From contig CAIJYI010000045.1 in NCBI GenBank assembly GCA_903824855.1, positions 1-44,208 on the forward strand: DNA of 44,208 bases, given 5' to 3'. The position numbers and the translations under genes were made by a program. This stretch comes from an uncultured bacterium. Its GTDB lineage: Bacteria > Patescibacteriota > Minisyncoccia > Phycocordibacterales > CAIJYI01. The notes under the pieces were generated by a model. That model was not told the DNA's origin. It worked only from the letters and a program-made list of their open reading frames with translations, and ran no database searches. Positions 20,624-28,795 of the stretch are shown here, in pieces (position 1 is the first letter of the stretch; each line of letters starts with the position of its first letter).

Positions 20624-23047
20624 TTATTGACTTGTTTTTTTATTACTATGGCCTTTATGGCTATAGCGACGAGTGTGTTTCTTTTCTAACTTATCTTCTG
20701 CAAGTTCGAAAATTCGAAACTTCACATCGGCAAAGAACATGTCACCTTTTTTGGTTCTCTCTTTACGTAACACGGCAAGATATTTGGGACCGGCAATTGG
20801 CTCAATAACTGAGTTTCTTGAGATCTCATATTCATGACCTGAAACGAAAGCAGAAATACCACCGTGGCGAGATTCTTTCTTGGTGAAAGTTATCTCAACA
20901 CATCCTTCTTTTTTCGCACGAGCGATGGTTTCTTTTTGAATTTTTACGGCCTCTTTCAAAGAGACTTTTTCATCAACAAGACTTCCTTCACTTCGAACGG
21001 TAGCAACGCTTGAACCGCGTTTATATCCGACTACGATTTTATTACCGCCGACAAATTTATCGGGAGATAATTCTTCGAGCCATTTTGGATCAACAAATGA
21101 ACACATTCTCATATATTCTTTTGTTGTACGAACCACTTCAAGAGTACACAACATTGGAGGTTTAGAGCCAAAAGTACTTGAACCGGGGTGTATAAACACA
21201 GGGTCATTAACACGACCTGGGACGACCGGGTAATAGGCATTGCTTCCGCCTGAACGACGGTTGTTTTTACCTTTACGTTCGTCTGTACGTCTGTCACCGG
21301 TGTCGGTTCTTTCTTCTTCCTTGGTTTTATACAAGTTGTGGACTAAGCCTAATGCAATCGCTTTCAATATTTTTTCAACATTGTTAGTGGTTGTTGCATC
21401 AATGCCAAACTCAGCAAGCATTTCAAGCAATTGATTACGAACGTCTGACATTTCCATCAGACCTTTGTCGTTCATATAGTTTTCCAAACACCACTCGGTA
21501 TCGCCGACGTGTTCTTGGTATTCATCCCAAATATTCAAGAATGTTAAAGCATCTGAAACTTGAGATTCAAAACGTTTATGAGCCGCGTCTGATTTTACTT
21601 GTTCTTCTTCTTCAGGAGGACGAAGCATAATATGACCGGCAGCAATAGCTGAAACGATGGTTGCGATTTGTTCCACACAACCGTATTTAACAGAGTTCAA
21701 CAACATGTTAGCTAATACAGGTTCTAAAGGCAGTTTTGCCATTTTTTTACCATGATCAGTTAACACTTCGTTTTTATCCATTGCGCCCATTTTCTTCAAT
21801 GATTCATAAGCTGATACAAACAGCGCATGAGAAGGAAGATCTATGAACGGAAAGTGTTCAACGTCTTCGATACCGATATATCTCATATTAAGAATAACGG
21901 AATCAAGACTTGTGCGACAGATTTCAGGTTTAGTGAATTCAGGTAATGCTTCGTATTCCTCTTCGGTATACAAACGGTAGCAAGTACCTTCTTGTGTACG
22001 ACCAGCACGGCCTTTACGTTGGTTCACACCTGATTTTGAATGCGGTTTGGTTTGCAAACTTGACCTTCCGCTATTCGCGTAAAAGTCCATTTGTTTAATC
22101 GTACCGGGGTCAACAACAAATTTTACACCAACCGGAGTAATAGAAGTTTCAGCCACGTTAGTAGCAATGATAACTTTTCTTTTACCGGGATAGTCTAAAA
22201 ATATCGCAGCCTGTTCATTCAAGTCCATATGACCATAAGCGGGAAGTATTTCAATATTCTCAAGCTCTCTGGCTTTCAAAAATTCGATACAAGCAGCTAT
22301 TTCATTACGACCGGGTAAGAACGCAAGGATGTCACCAACAGCGCCACCTTCGTGGATGTCGGCAATTTTTTGAGCTACTTCAAGCGGTGCACCACGGGGG
22401 TTAAAAAGTTCCCTTTCAAAATGTGGTACTTCACTGTAAATAACTTCAACGTCATATGTACGGCCGGGAATTTCAATGATAGGAGCATCATTAAAAAACT
22501 TTGAGAACTTAATCGCGTCGATTGTCGCAGAAGCGATAATGATACGAAGTTCAGGACGGCTTTTTCTGATGTTCTTCAAATGACCTAAAATATAGTCGAT
22601 GTTTGTACTACGCTCGTGAGCCTCGTCAATCATAACGGCACTATATTCTGTCAATTCGGGGTCATACAACATTTCTTCAGTTAAAATACCATCAGTCATA
22701 TACTCAATTTGAGTATCAGCATTAGTGGTGTTCCAGAAACGAGTATGTCCGGCAACGATGTTTTTTTCTGAATCAATGAAGCCTGCAACATACGGCATTA
22801 AGCTGTGTGCTGCAATACGACGAGGTTCAGTTACACCAATTTTACCGAAATATCCCAAACCTGCTTCAAGCAAGAATAAAGGAATCATTGTTGTTTTACC
22901 GCAACCGGTTTCACCGAGTACGACAACAACTTGATTGTCTTTAATTTTCTGAATAATCGATTCTCTTTTTAAAAGAATCGGTAAATCGGGGAGCGGGTGT
23001 ATACCAACCACTTCCGATAAATTTCGTGCGTATGGTATTACGTTCAT
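20624..23047 (-). CDS. DEAH-box RNA helicase, HrpA-like
   Basis: A superfamily 2 helicase, about 807 aa from ATG 23047. The track's GTG at 23059 is 4 codons earlier, but GGAG lies 6 bases before the ATG. Motif I GETGCGKT is near residue 45, motif II DEAHERS follows, then SAT (IIASATIDA), the ATNVAETSIT motif and QRKGRAGRTQEG, so the helicase core is complete. HA2/winged-helix and OB-fold regions follow. After about 560 there is a charged linker (TDTGDRRTDERKGKNNRRSGG) and a C-terminal region ending in a basic tail. It is shorter than E. coli HrpA (about 1,300 aa). Probably acts in ribosome or RNA metabolism. Confidence 0.9.
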   Translation of the reverse strand: MNVIPYARNLSEVVGIHPLPDLPILLKRESIIQKIKDNQVVVVLGETGCGKTTMIPLFLLEAGLGYFGKIGVTEPRRIAAHSLMPYVAGFIDSEKNIVAGHTRFWNTTNADTQIEYMTDGILTEEMLYDPELTEYSAVMIDEAHERSTNIDYILGHLKNIRKSRPELRIIIASATIDAIKFSKFFNDAPIIEIPGRTYDVEVIYSEVPHFERELFNPRGAPLEVAQKIADIHEGGAVGDILAFLPGRNEIAACIEFLKARELENIEILPAYGHMDLNEQAAIFLDYPGKRKVIIATNVAETSITPVGVKFVVDPGTIKQMDFYANSGRSSLQTKPHSKSGVNQRKGRAGRTQEGTCYRLYTEEEYEALPEFTKPEICRTSLDSVILNMRYIGIEDVEHFPFIDLPSHALFVSAYESLKKMGAMDKNEVLTDHGKKMAKLPLEPVLANMLLNSVKYGCVEQIATIVSAIAAGHIMLRPPEEEEQVKSDAAHKRFESQVSDALTFLNIWDEYQEHVGDTEWCLENYMNDKGLMEMSDVRNQLLEMLAEFGIDATTTNNVEKILKAIALGLVHNLYKTKEEERTDTGDRRTDERKGKNNRRSGGSNAYYPVVPGRVNDPVFIHPGSSTFGSKPPMLCTLEVVRTTKEYMRMCSFVDPKWLEELSPDKFVGGNKIVVGYKRGSSVATVRSEGSLVDEKVSLKEAVKIQKETIARAKKEGCVEITFTKKESRHGGISAFVSGHEYEISRNSVIEPIAGPKYLAVLRKERTKKGDMFFADVKFRIFELAEDKLEKKHTRRYSHKGHSNKKTSQ

Positions 23048-23226
23048 TTCAATCTCCACAAAGCAGCGTCTGTTGTTTTCACAACAGGCCCGGCTACTTT
23101 GCGCACGATAATCGCGCTTCCCTCATCACTGAGAGCAAAAGAGCCGGACAGCTCGTGGCCTTTTCACCGTTCGGTAAAAAGGGAGGAATCTGTCTATTGA
23201 CGTTCAGTTGTCAAAGGACTTCGATA
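23048..23226 (-). promoter_or_regulatory. Long structured 5' leader of the helicase gene
   Basis: About 175 nt lie between the promoter and the ATG. On the minus strand they contain a series of hairpins: CCTTTTTACC-GAAC-GGTGAAAAGG, a GAGC/GGCTC stem, GCGCGAT-TA-TCGTGCGC, and CTGTTGT-GAAA-ACAACAG just before the ribosome binding site. No T-run follows any of them, so this is not a terminator array. Together they suggest leader-based control. Confidence 0.5.
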
Positions 23227-23233
23227 CCCTTTC

Positions 23234-23262
23234 ATACTACCACAACCTACATAAAAAGTCAA
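23234..23262 (-). promoter_or_regulatory. Promoter of the helicase gene
   Basis: -35 TTGACT (23257-23262), 17-bp spacer, -10 TAGTAT (23234-23239). Confidence 0.75.
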
Positions 23263-23286
23263 GGATACACGAGCCTATAAAAAAAT

Positions 23287-23316
23287 AACCCCGCTCGTTA
23301 AACGAGCGGGGTTTTT
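23287..23316 (-). terminator. Terminator of the SbmA-like gene
   Basis: The perfect 13-bp stem AACCCCGCTCGTT / AACGAGCGGGGTT has T-runs on both sides, 3 bp after the minus-strand stop. Confidence 0.9.
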
Positions 23317-23318
23317 AC

Positions 23319-24416
23319 TTATTTTATCTTCCCTTTTTTGTTTCCTTTATACTTCATTTTTGGTAAAGGTTCAACAAATTCTTCTCTTGGGGAAATAACG
23401 GCACGACGATCTTCCCAACCTGTTTCTTTCTGTATTTCTCTCCAATTTTTTGGATCATTAATAGATGCTTCCAACTCGGTAATACGCAACGCAACACTCT
23501 TGATGTTGGTTATTTCTTCATACAACCAAATTGGTGTTGAAAGCGCATTGATAACTTCTCCGAGAGCATAGCTTGTTTTTGAAACAATACCGTATTTCAC
23601 AAATCCGGAGAATACATTATATCCAAAGAACGTAATAGGAAGCACCGACCACAACTGAGCATATAAGCCAATCCAGAGATCATACCAAAGTTTATTGTGG
23701 AATAATCGTAGATTTTTTTTCCTCATATTAATCATTAAATCGGTAAGCTTAGCGCAAGAATCATCACGATTTTTATTTCGTTGAAAAAATTCCAGAGCAC
23801 TTCGATATACAGCTTCTGCATCGTTTATGTCATATCTGCATTTTTTTAAGTTGATACCAAAAAATGAAGTAATCATAAGCGCTACGATACAGATGATAAG
23901 AACAATCCAAAATAATTTTCCGGGAACTTCACTGAAATAAAAGAAATCATAATATTTACTCAGTGCCCAAATTTGAGGTACAAACATAAAGAGTACTAAA
24001 ATCGCACGAACTGAAGATTTGACGACTCCCAGGAATTTATTTACAAACTCCTTGATGCTTACTTCCAGACGTTGTGATGGTCCGTCAATATCGCGAAGTG
24101 TTTTATTCCAATTCGGTAAATAATAGTATGTCATTGCTTCATACCAGAACCAACAATACAAACTTGATACTAAGTTAATGACCGCTCCTATTCCGATGAG
24201 GATAGCAGCAATTTTAACCGCTTCAAAAATAAATTTATCAAGAAGCTGTTCAAGCGAATAATCTTTTGATCCTGAAACGACATCCCCAAGTACCTGCATC
24301 CACTCGCCTAAACGAGAAGACGTTTCTACTTGAAAATAGAACAACGACAATAAGATAATGGCACCTCCAAAAGCAAGAGGCGCCCATTTCCAGCTTAAAA
24401 AATAAGACCGAAACAT
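23319..24416 (-). CDS. SbmA/BacA-like peptide transporter
   Basis: A 365-aa polytopic membrane protein with about seven or eight hydrophobic helices. It starts MFRSYFLSWKWAPLAFGG, and FWYEAMTYYYLPNWNKTLRDIDGPSQRLEVSIKEF corresponds to the conserved cytoplasmic segment of the SbmA/BacA family (W-R-x-W-M-x-x-Y-x-x-x-W ... I-E-G-A-x-Q-R). The C-terminal half shows the family's GINLKKCRYDINDAEAVYR. Family proteins import antimicrobial and proline-rich peptides using the proton gradient. GGAGGT lies 5 bases before the ATG and a TTGCAC-17-TATTGT promoter upstream. For a CPR cell that lacks amino acid synthesis, peptide uptake is plausible. Confidence 0.75.
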   Translation of the reverse strand: MFRSYFLSWKWAPLAFGGAIILLSLFYFQVETSSRLGEWMQVLGDVVSGSKDYSLEQLLDKFIFEAVKIAAILIGIGAVINLVSSLYCWFWYEAMTYYYLPNWNKTLRDIDGPSQRLEVSIKEFVNKFLGVVKSSVRAILVLFMFVPQIWALSKYYDFFYFSEVPGKLFWIVLIICIVALMITSFFGINLKKCRYDINDAEAVYRSALEFFQRNKNRDDSCAKLTDLMINMRKKNLRLFHNKLWYDLWIGLYAQLWSVLPITFFGYNVFSGFVKYGIVSKTSYALGEVINALSTPIWLYEEITNIKSVALRITELEASINDPKNWREIQKETGWEDRRAVISPREEFVEPLPKMKYKGNKKGKIK

Positions 24417-24464
24417 ACGACACCTCCGATGGGGTTAATGTTTTGTCAAAGAAATCTTATTTTT

Positions 24465-24493
24465 ACAATAACATATAAATTATTATTGTGCAA
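24465..24493 (-). promoter_or_regulatory. Promoter of the SbmA-like gene
   Basis: -35 TTGCAC (24488-24493), 17-bp spacer, -10 TATTGT (24465-24470). Confidence 0.65.
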
Positions 24494-24495
24494 GT

Positions 24496-26844
24496 CTACT
24501 CTTCTTCCCTTGTTGGGAAAAACCACCAGACAAAGAAAAAGTGAACGAAAGAGAATGTGGCAACAAATAATACGATTCCGTTTAATTTCACGAGGGGAAT
24601 AGGTACCACATTAAAAAATTCCGAAAGAATAGGCGATAAGAAAACAATGAGCATTACCATTATTTCAAGAATACCGAGCCATAAAAAGTGAAACTTTTTT
24701 TGTGTTGAAGTATGGCCTTCATAAACTCTTGATGAGAATAAAAAGAAGATATATCCGACTGAGGCGAACGAGATTACCATAAGAGTTCTCATTTCACCGG
24801 CAGAAACAGAATTGATATTCATCATATAGATTCCCATTATACAAACAGATTGAAAAAATGCGGCGAAAAAAGGAAACGGTAAAACTCTTTTTAAGAATGA
24901 TTCATTTTTTTCTCTTAATCCATTTTCAATTGGTCTGATGGCCCAATAGGAAACTAAAAGCCCGGGAAGACCAATAGCAAAATAATTTATAAGAGTTACA
25001 TTAAGTGGAGTCAAAGGATAGGAAAAACCAAGAAAACTTATCCAAAGAAAAAGAAAGAAACCGACGAAAGTTTGGTTAAGAAAAATACCGGCAAAAATTT
25101 CGATGTTCTTAATAATACTATCGGCCATTTTTACCCCTCCAGGAAGTTCCGCAAAACTGTTATTCGTAAGAACGACGGAGGCAATTTGTCTTGTCGCCGG
25201 AGCGCCGTCAAACATCGCAATTCCGATATCCGCTTTTTTTATGGCGAGTGCATCGTTGGCTCCGTCTCCAATCATAGCCGTGAATCCATCCTTCTTCAGC
25301 GCCTCGATAATTTTTTCTTTTTGCTCAGGTTTAATTCTTGCAAAAATTGTATAAGAAGAAGTTTTTTCGAGATAGTCCTTTTTGCTCCATTTTTCAAGCT
25401 CATTTCCGATAATCATCTTTTCCGAATTATGAACACCTGAAAGTGATGCGATGGTCTTAACGGTTTCCGGATTGTCTCCGGAAATAATTCGGATAAACAC
25501 TCCCCTTTTTTGAAAAAAATCTACGGTATCACGAATACCCGGCCGAAGATTGTTATTCAATATATATACGGCAACCAAAGAAAGAGATGAATCTTTAAGA
25601 TTGCGAGTGAACCCAATCCCCGCAGCTTTAACAACTGCAATGATTCGTTTTCCGGAAAGAGCGTGAGAATCCATAAGAAGCTCAAGCCATTCTTTCTCAC
25701 TTTTTTTAGCAAGGTGTGAAATAAATATTTCCGGCGCCCCCATGAGTACCGCCTCTCTTTTGTGGGAATGTTTCAAGATAACCAAACCATAACTTCTTTC
25801 CGAAGAAAAAGAGAGTGCTTCAGAAACTTCACTGCCACGAACCGGGCCAAGATATTTCTTTATGGCGAAAACGGACTCAGATGAATCTCCGGATTCAGAT
25901 AAATATGTAGAAGAAAGATATTTTGCTTCTTCCTGCGAAATCCCCGGTGGTACATGCATTTCCATGACCGTCAGTATGTTCTCGGTAAGAGTCCCTGTCT
26001 TATCCAAACAAAGATTTTTTATTCGCCCTAGTTTTTCGGTGGCATTTACATCCTGAAGAAGCACGTGCTTTTGGAACATTCGAACGGAACCATAAGCAAA
26101 AAGAAGCGTTGTGGCAATAACTAAACCTTGAGGAACAATGGTACTCGCAAGAGCTCCTATAATTTTAATAATAGAAAGCCCGGATTGCCCGAGGGAATCG
26201 CCCCGATAGACAATGTAAAAGATAACACCAATTAAAACATATCCGGAATATTTCACCATCTTTTCCACGGCGATTTGGATGGGGCTTAAATTCTCAGAAT
26301 ATCGTTTAATCTTCTCCGTCATTTTCGCAAGACGGCTTTCTTGAAATGTTGAATTTACCGAGACAGTGGCCGTGCCTGAGGTTACGATACTTCCGCCAAG
26401 CACTGTTTCTCCTACTTTTTTTAGAAAAGATAATGATTCCCCGGTAATGAGAGATTCGCTGACCTCAAAACTTTTTTCATCAATAACCGTTCCGTCACAA
26501 GGGACTTGATCTCCAAGATGAATAATAATTTTATCATTTTTTTGTATATCCTCCGGCGAAACCGACGTAGTACTCTCGTCATTATTTAAACGAAGAATTT
26601 TTACGACCGTTAGAAGACGCAGCCTTTCAAGAGTAAGCCATACATGAATATCTTGTGCCAAACCGAGCGAAATATTTACAAAAATAATAATGCCAAGAAA
26701 AATACCTTCTTTGGTATTTCCATAGTAGATAAGGAGAATCGAAACGGAGAAAATTATGGCATTAACAAGCAGAAAAACATTCCGGGCAAAAAGATGCCAC
26801 AGTTCAAAGATTTTTTCTTTTTTTATGCCAAAAAACGTGTTCAT
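24496..26844 (-). CDS. P-type cation ATPase, CtpE-like
   Basis: A 782-aa P-type ATPase. TGES is at 134-137, TM4 VPQGL at 237-241 (in place of the VPEGL of P2/CtpE pumps), DKTGTLTEN at 281-289, GDGANDA near 525, and six hydrophobic helices lie after the catalytic domain. The short N-terminus and the ITGESLSFLKKVGETVLGGSIVTSG run resemble the CtpE/HAD-IC group, for which calcium import is reported in mycobacteria; the ion here is uncertain. The E-to-Q change in TM4 removes a cation-ligand candidate. An AAGAGG and an in-frame-unrelated ATG-5 codon-TGA overlap precede the start. Confidence 0.85.
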   Translation of the reverse strand: MNTFFGIKKEKIFELWHLFARNVFLLVNAIIFSVSILLIYYGNTKEGIFLGIIIFVNISLGLAQDIHVWLTLERLRLLTVVKILRLNNDESTTSVSPEDIQKNDKIIIHLGDQVPCDGTVIDEKSFEVSESLITGESLSFLKKVGETVLGGSIVTSGTATVSVNSTFQESRLAKMTEKIKRYSENLSPIQIAVEKMVKYSGYVLIGVIFYIVYRGDSLGQSGLSIIKIIGALASTIVPQGLVIATTLLFAYGSVRMFQKHVLLQDVNATEKLGRIKNLCLDKTGTLTENILTVMEMHVPPGISQEEAKYLSSTYLSESGDSSESVFAIKKYLGPVRGSEVSEALSFSSERSYGLVILKHSHKREAVLMGAPEIFISHLAKKSEKEWLELLMDSHALSGKRIIAVVKAAGIGFTRNLKDSSLSLVAVYILNNNLRPGIRDTVDFFQKRGVFIRIISGDNPETVKTIASLSGVHNSEKMIIGNELEKWSKKDYLEKTSSYTIFARIKPEQKEKIIEALKKDGFTAMIGDGANDALAIKKADIGIAMFDGAPATRQIASVVLTNNSFAELPGGVKMADSIIKNIEIFAGIFLNQTFVGFFLFLWISFLGFSYPLTPLNVTLINYFAIGLPGLLVSYWAIRPIENGLREKNESFLKRVLPFPFFAAFFQSVCIMGIYMMNINSVSAGEMRTLMVISFASVGYIFFLFSSRVYEGHTSTQKKFHFLWLGILEIMVMLIVFLSPILSEFFNVVPIPLVKLNGIVLFVATFSFVHFFFVWWFFPTREEE

Positions 26845-26905
26845 GAGTATACAAACATTTTACCTCTTAATAATACCATAAAAAAAACTAAATAGGCCAA
26901 AGTCT

Positions 26906-26934
26906 TTGACAATTTCAAGATGTTGGAGTATCGT
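26906..26934 (+). promoter_or_regulatory. Promoter of the 140-aa membrane protein
   Basis: Consensus -35 TTGACA (26906-26911), 17-bp spacer, -10 TATCGT (26929-26934). The leader is about 32 nt. Confidence 0.75.
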
Positions 26935-26972
26935 ATTTGAGGGTATGTTCACTAAAAAACCGGGAGGTTTTC

Positions 26973-27395
26973 ATGTTTTTAGATATAGCGAATGATGTCA
27001 TCAATGATCATTTATTTTTATCCCTTGGAGTACTTTTAGTCGCAATAATAGGTTTCTCTCTTGTGAAATCAATATTCCATTTTACGATAAATAATTTCTT
27101 TCTTTCGAAGGAAGTAGATTTTGCAAAACTTATCTCTAAAGAAGAAATTAATTATTACGGAAACATTTCCGATATGTATGCGTACGGAATGGGGACAGAC
27201 GCATTCGTCCCGGTAAAGCAATTTAAATTTGAATTTATAATGAATGATATTTTATATTTTCATTATGTCCCCTATAGACTTTACGAAAGAGCCGTCGAAG
27301 GGGGAAAATTAGCGATAGTTTATTCTACCACTCGATTGACGAAGGAAATCATTATTAAGGATATCTATTTTCTGAAAGGTAAAATAAATAAGTAA
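26973..27395 (+). CDS. Single-TM hypothetical protein, 140 aa
   Basis: The start is moved to ATG 26973 (MFLDIANDVINDH); the track start at 26937 precedes the expected transcript start, while GGGAGG lies 5 bases before this ATG. One transmembrane helix at about 17-37 (LSLGVLLVAIIGFSLVKSIF) is followed by a soluble domain of about 100 residues rich in beta strands (FVPVKQFKFEFIMNDILYFHYV), ending with KEIIIKDIYFLKGK. No family is recognised. A single-gene unit with its own promoter and terminator, convergent with the Smr gene. Confidence 0.75.
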   Translation: MFLDIANDVINDHLFLSLGVLLVAIIGFSLVKSIFHFTINNFFLSKEVDFAKLISKEEINYYGNISDMYAYGMGTDAFVPVKQFKFEFIMNDILYFHYVPYRLYERAVEGGKLAIVYSTTRLTKEIIIKDIYFLKGKINK

Positions 27396-27401
27396 AAAAG
27401 T

Positions 27402-27431
27402 AAAACCGCCGAAGTTTTCGACGGTTTTTTA
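27402..27431. terminator. Bidirectional terminator between convergent genes
   Basis: The stem AAAACCGCCGAA / TTCGACGGTTTT (one G-U pair) has a T-run on the plus strand and A/T-rich flanks on the other. Confidence 0.8.
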
Positions 27432-27452
27432 TTTGCCCAAAGATTATGAAAA

Positions 27453-27713
27453 CTATAAATAAACTTCAATCGCGCCTTCCCCGCCATCTTCTATTTTTGA
27501 CTGGCTGAAAGAAATATTCTTTTCCTCTAAAATTGATTTAACAAAATCTCGAAGAACTCCTCCTTTTTCCCGAAAAGTACCCTTCCCTGTAATAATGCGA
27601 ATATGGTGATACTTATTTTCAGAAAAAAGACTAAGCAAAATATCTTTTGCTTCATTACAGGTCTTCCCGTGAAGATCAAGGATATAATCAGGTATTTTTT
27701 GATACTTGTTCAT
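27453..27713 (-). CDS. Small MutS-related (Smr) domain protein
   Basis: A stand-alone Smr domain, 86 aa from ATG 27713. The hallmark LDLHGKT (LDxHG) is near residue 14, IITGKG (the TGxG motif) in the middle, and GVLRDFV afterwards. Smr domains nick or bind DNA and RNA and are often fused to MutS2; alone they are linked to ribosome rescue or RNA cleavage. The track start (27719) is a GTG two codons earlier. ATG 27713 is chosen because it lies exactly 6 bases after a TATACT box (-35 TTGTAA at 16 bp), predicting a leaderless mRNA. Confidence 0.85.
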   Translation of the reverse strand: MNKYQKIPDYILDLHGKTCNEAKDILLSLFSENKYHHIRIITGKGTFREKGGVLRDFVKSILEEKNISFSQSKIEDGGEGAIEVYL

Positions 27714-27775
27714 AAACACAGTATATGCAAAAAGGCGGAATTTACAAAATATTTAATTCGGATACCAAATCATGA

Positions 27776-27781
27776 TATAAT
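27776..27781 (+). promoter_or_regulatory. -10 box of the VanY-like gene (leaderless)
   Basis: Extended -10 TGATATAAT, then exactly 6 bases to ATG 27788. No ribosome binding site. Confidence 0.65.
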
Positions 27782-27787
27782 TAAACC

Positions 27788-28690
27788 ATGGAAAATGAAA
27801 AAACAAACTTTCGTATAATTTTTATTGTTATAAATACGGTTGTTCTCATTGCCCTATTTTTAGGCGCTTCATACGTGGGCTACCAATATTATCTCTCTCA
27901 AATAAATCTCAACATCGCAAAACAGGAACTTTCCGGTGCAAAGAAAATGTACCAAGCAAAAATCGCCCTACTTGAAACAGCTCTCGGTCAGAAAAATATC
28001 GAAAATGTCGGATTAAACCAAACACTCACATCAGAACAAAACAAGAACAACTTGTTTGAATCGCAAATACAAGCAATCGGAGGAACCGTGGGAACACTTA
28101 CCAAACTTTCTCAAACAGATAAAGAATTATTACAGAAATATTCCAAAGTGTATTTTTTGAATGAGAATTATATACCACAAAACCTGATGGTCATTAATCC
28201 GAGCTATGTATATAATAAAAGTAAATTACAACAATTCCATACGAGCGCCTATCCATATCTCGTTCAAATGATGGAAGCGGCAACTTCGACAAACCCTCTG
28301 CTGGTTATCAGCGCTTACCGTTCATTCGGAGAACAGGCTTCGCTTAAAGCTAATTACCTTGTCACCTACGGAACGGGAGCAAATAAATTTTCCGCAGATC
28401 AGGGATTCTCAGAGCATGAACTTGGAACGACGGTTGACCTGACGACACCAAAGCTTGGCGCAGGTTTTACAAAATTTGATACGACTACCGCCTATGCATG
28501 GTTGAATGAAAACGCATACAAATACGGTTTCATTATTTCTTACCCAAAACAAAATACTTATTTTCAGTACGAACCATGGCATTGGCGCTTTGTGGGGATT
28601 GAACTGTCGGCGAAACTTCATAGTAGCAATCAATTCTTCTACGATCTTCCGCAGAGAGAAATTGATTCCTATCTCGTCTCCATTTTTTAA
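27788..28690 (+). CDS. D-alanyl-D-alanine carboxypeptidase, VanY/M15B family
   Basis: A 300-aa membrane-anchored peptidase. One transmembrane helix is at about 11-32, then a coiled-coil stalk to about 115, then the M15B domain: SAYRSFGEQ, QGFSEHELGTTVDLT (zinc ligands H and D) and YEPWHWRFVG (third ligand H). The substrate is the D-Ala-D-Ala end of peptidoglycan stem peptides, outside the cytoplasmic membrane. The domain is complete and of normal length. A single leaderless gene with a terminator after it. Confidence 0.9.
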   Translation: MENEKTNFRIIFIVINTVVLIALFLGASYVGYQYYLSQINLNIAKQELSGAKKMYQAKIALLETALGQKNIENVGLNQTLTSEQNKNNLFESQIQAIGGTVGTLTKLSQTDKELLQKYSKVYFLNENYIPQNLMVINPSYVYNKSKLQQFHTSAYPYLVQMMEAATSTNPLLVISAYRSFGEQASLKANYLVTYGTGANKFSADQGFSEHELGTTVDLTTPKLGAGFTKFDTTTAYAWLNENAYKYGFIISYPKQNTYFQYEPWHWRFVGIELSAKLHSSNQFFYDLPQREIDSYLVSIF

Positions 28691-28745
28691 TCTCCATAGA
28701 TTAGTGATAAATCGCCAAATCATCAATACCATATATTTACCAAAA

Positions 28746-28773
28746 CCACCTTCATTACGAAGGTGGCTTTTTA
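28746..28773 (+). terminator. Terminator of the VanY-like gene
   Basis: The stem CCACCTTC / GAAGGTGG with loop ATTAC is followed by CTTTTTAA. Confidence 0.8.
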
Positions 28774-28795
28774 ATATATTTTCTCGACCTAACTT

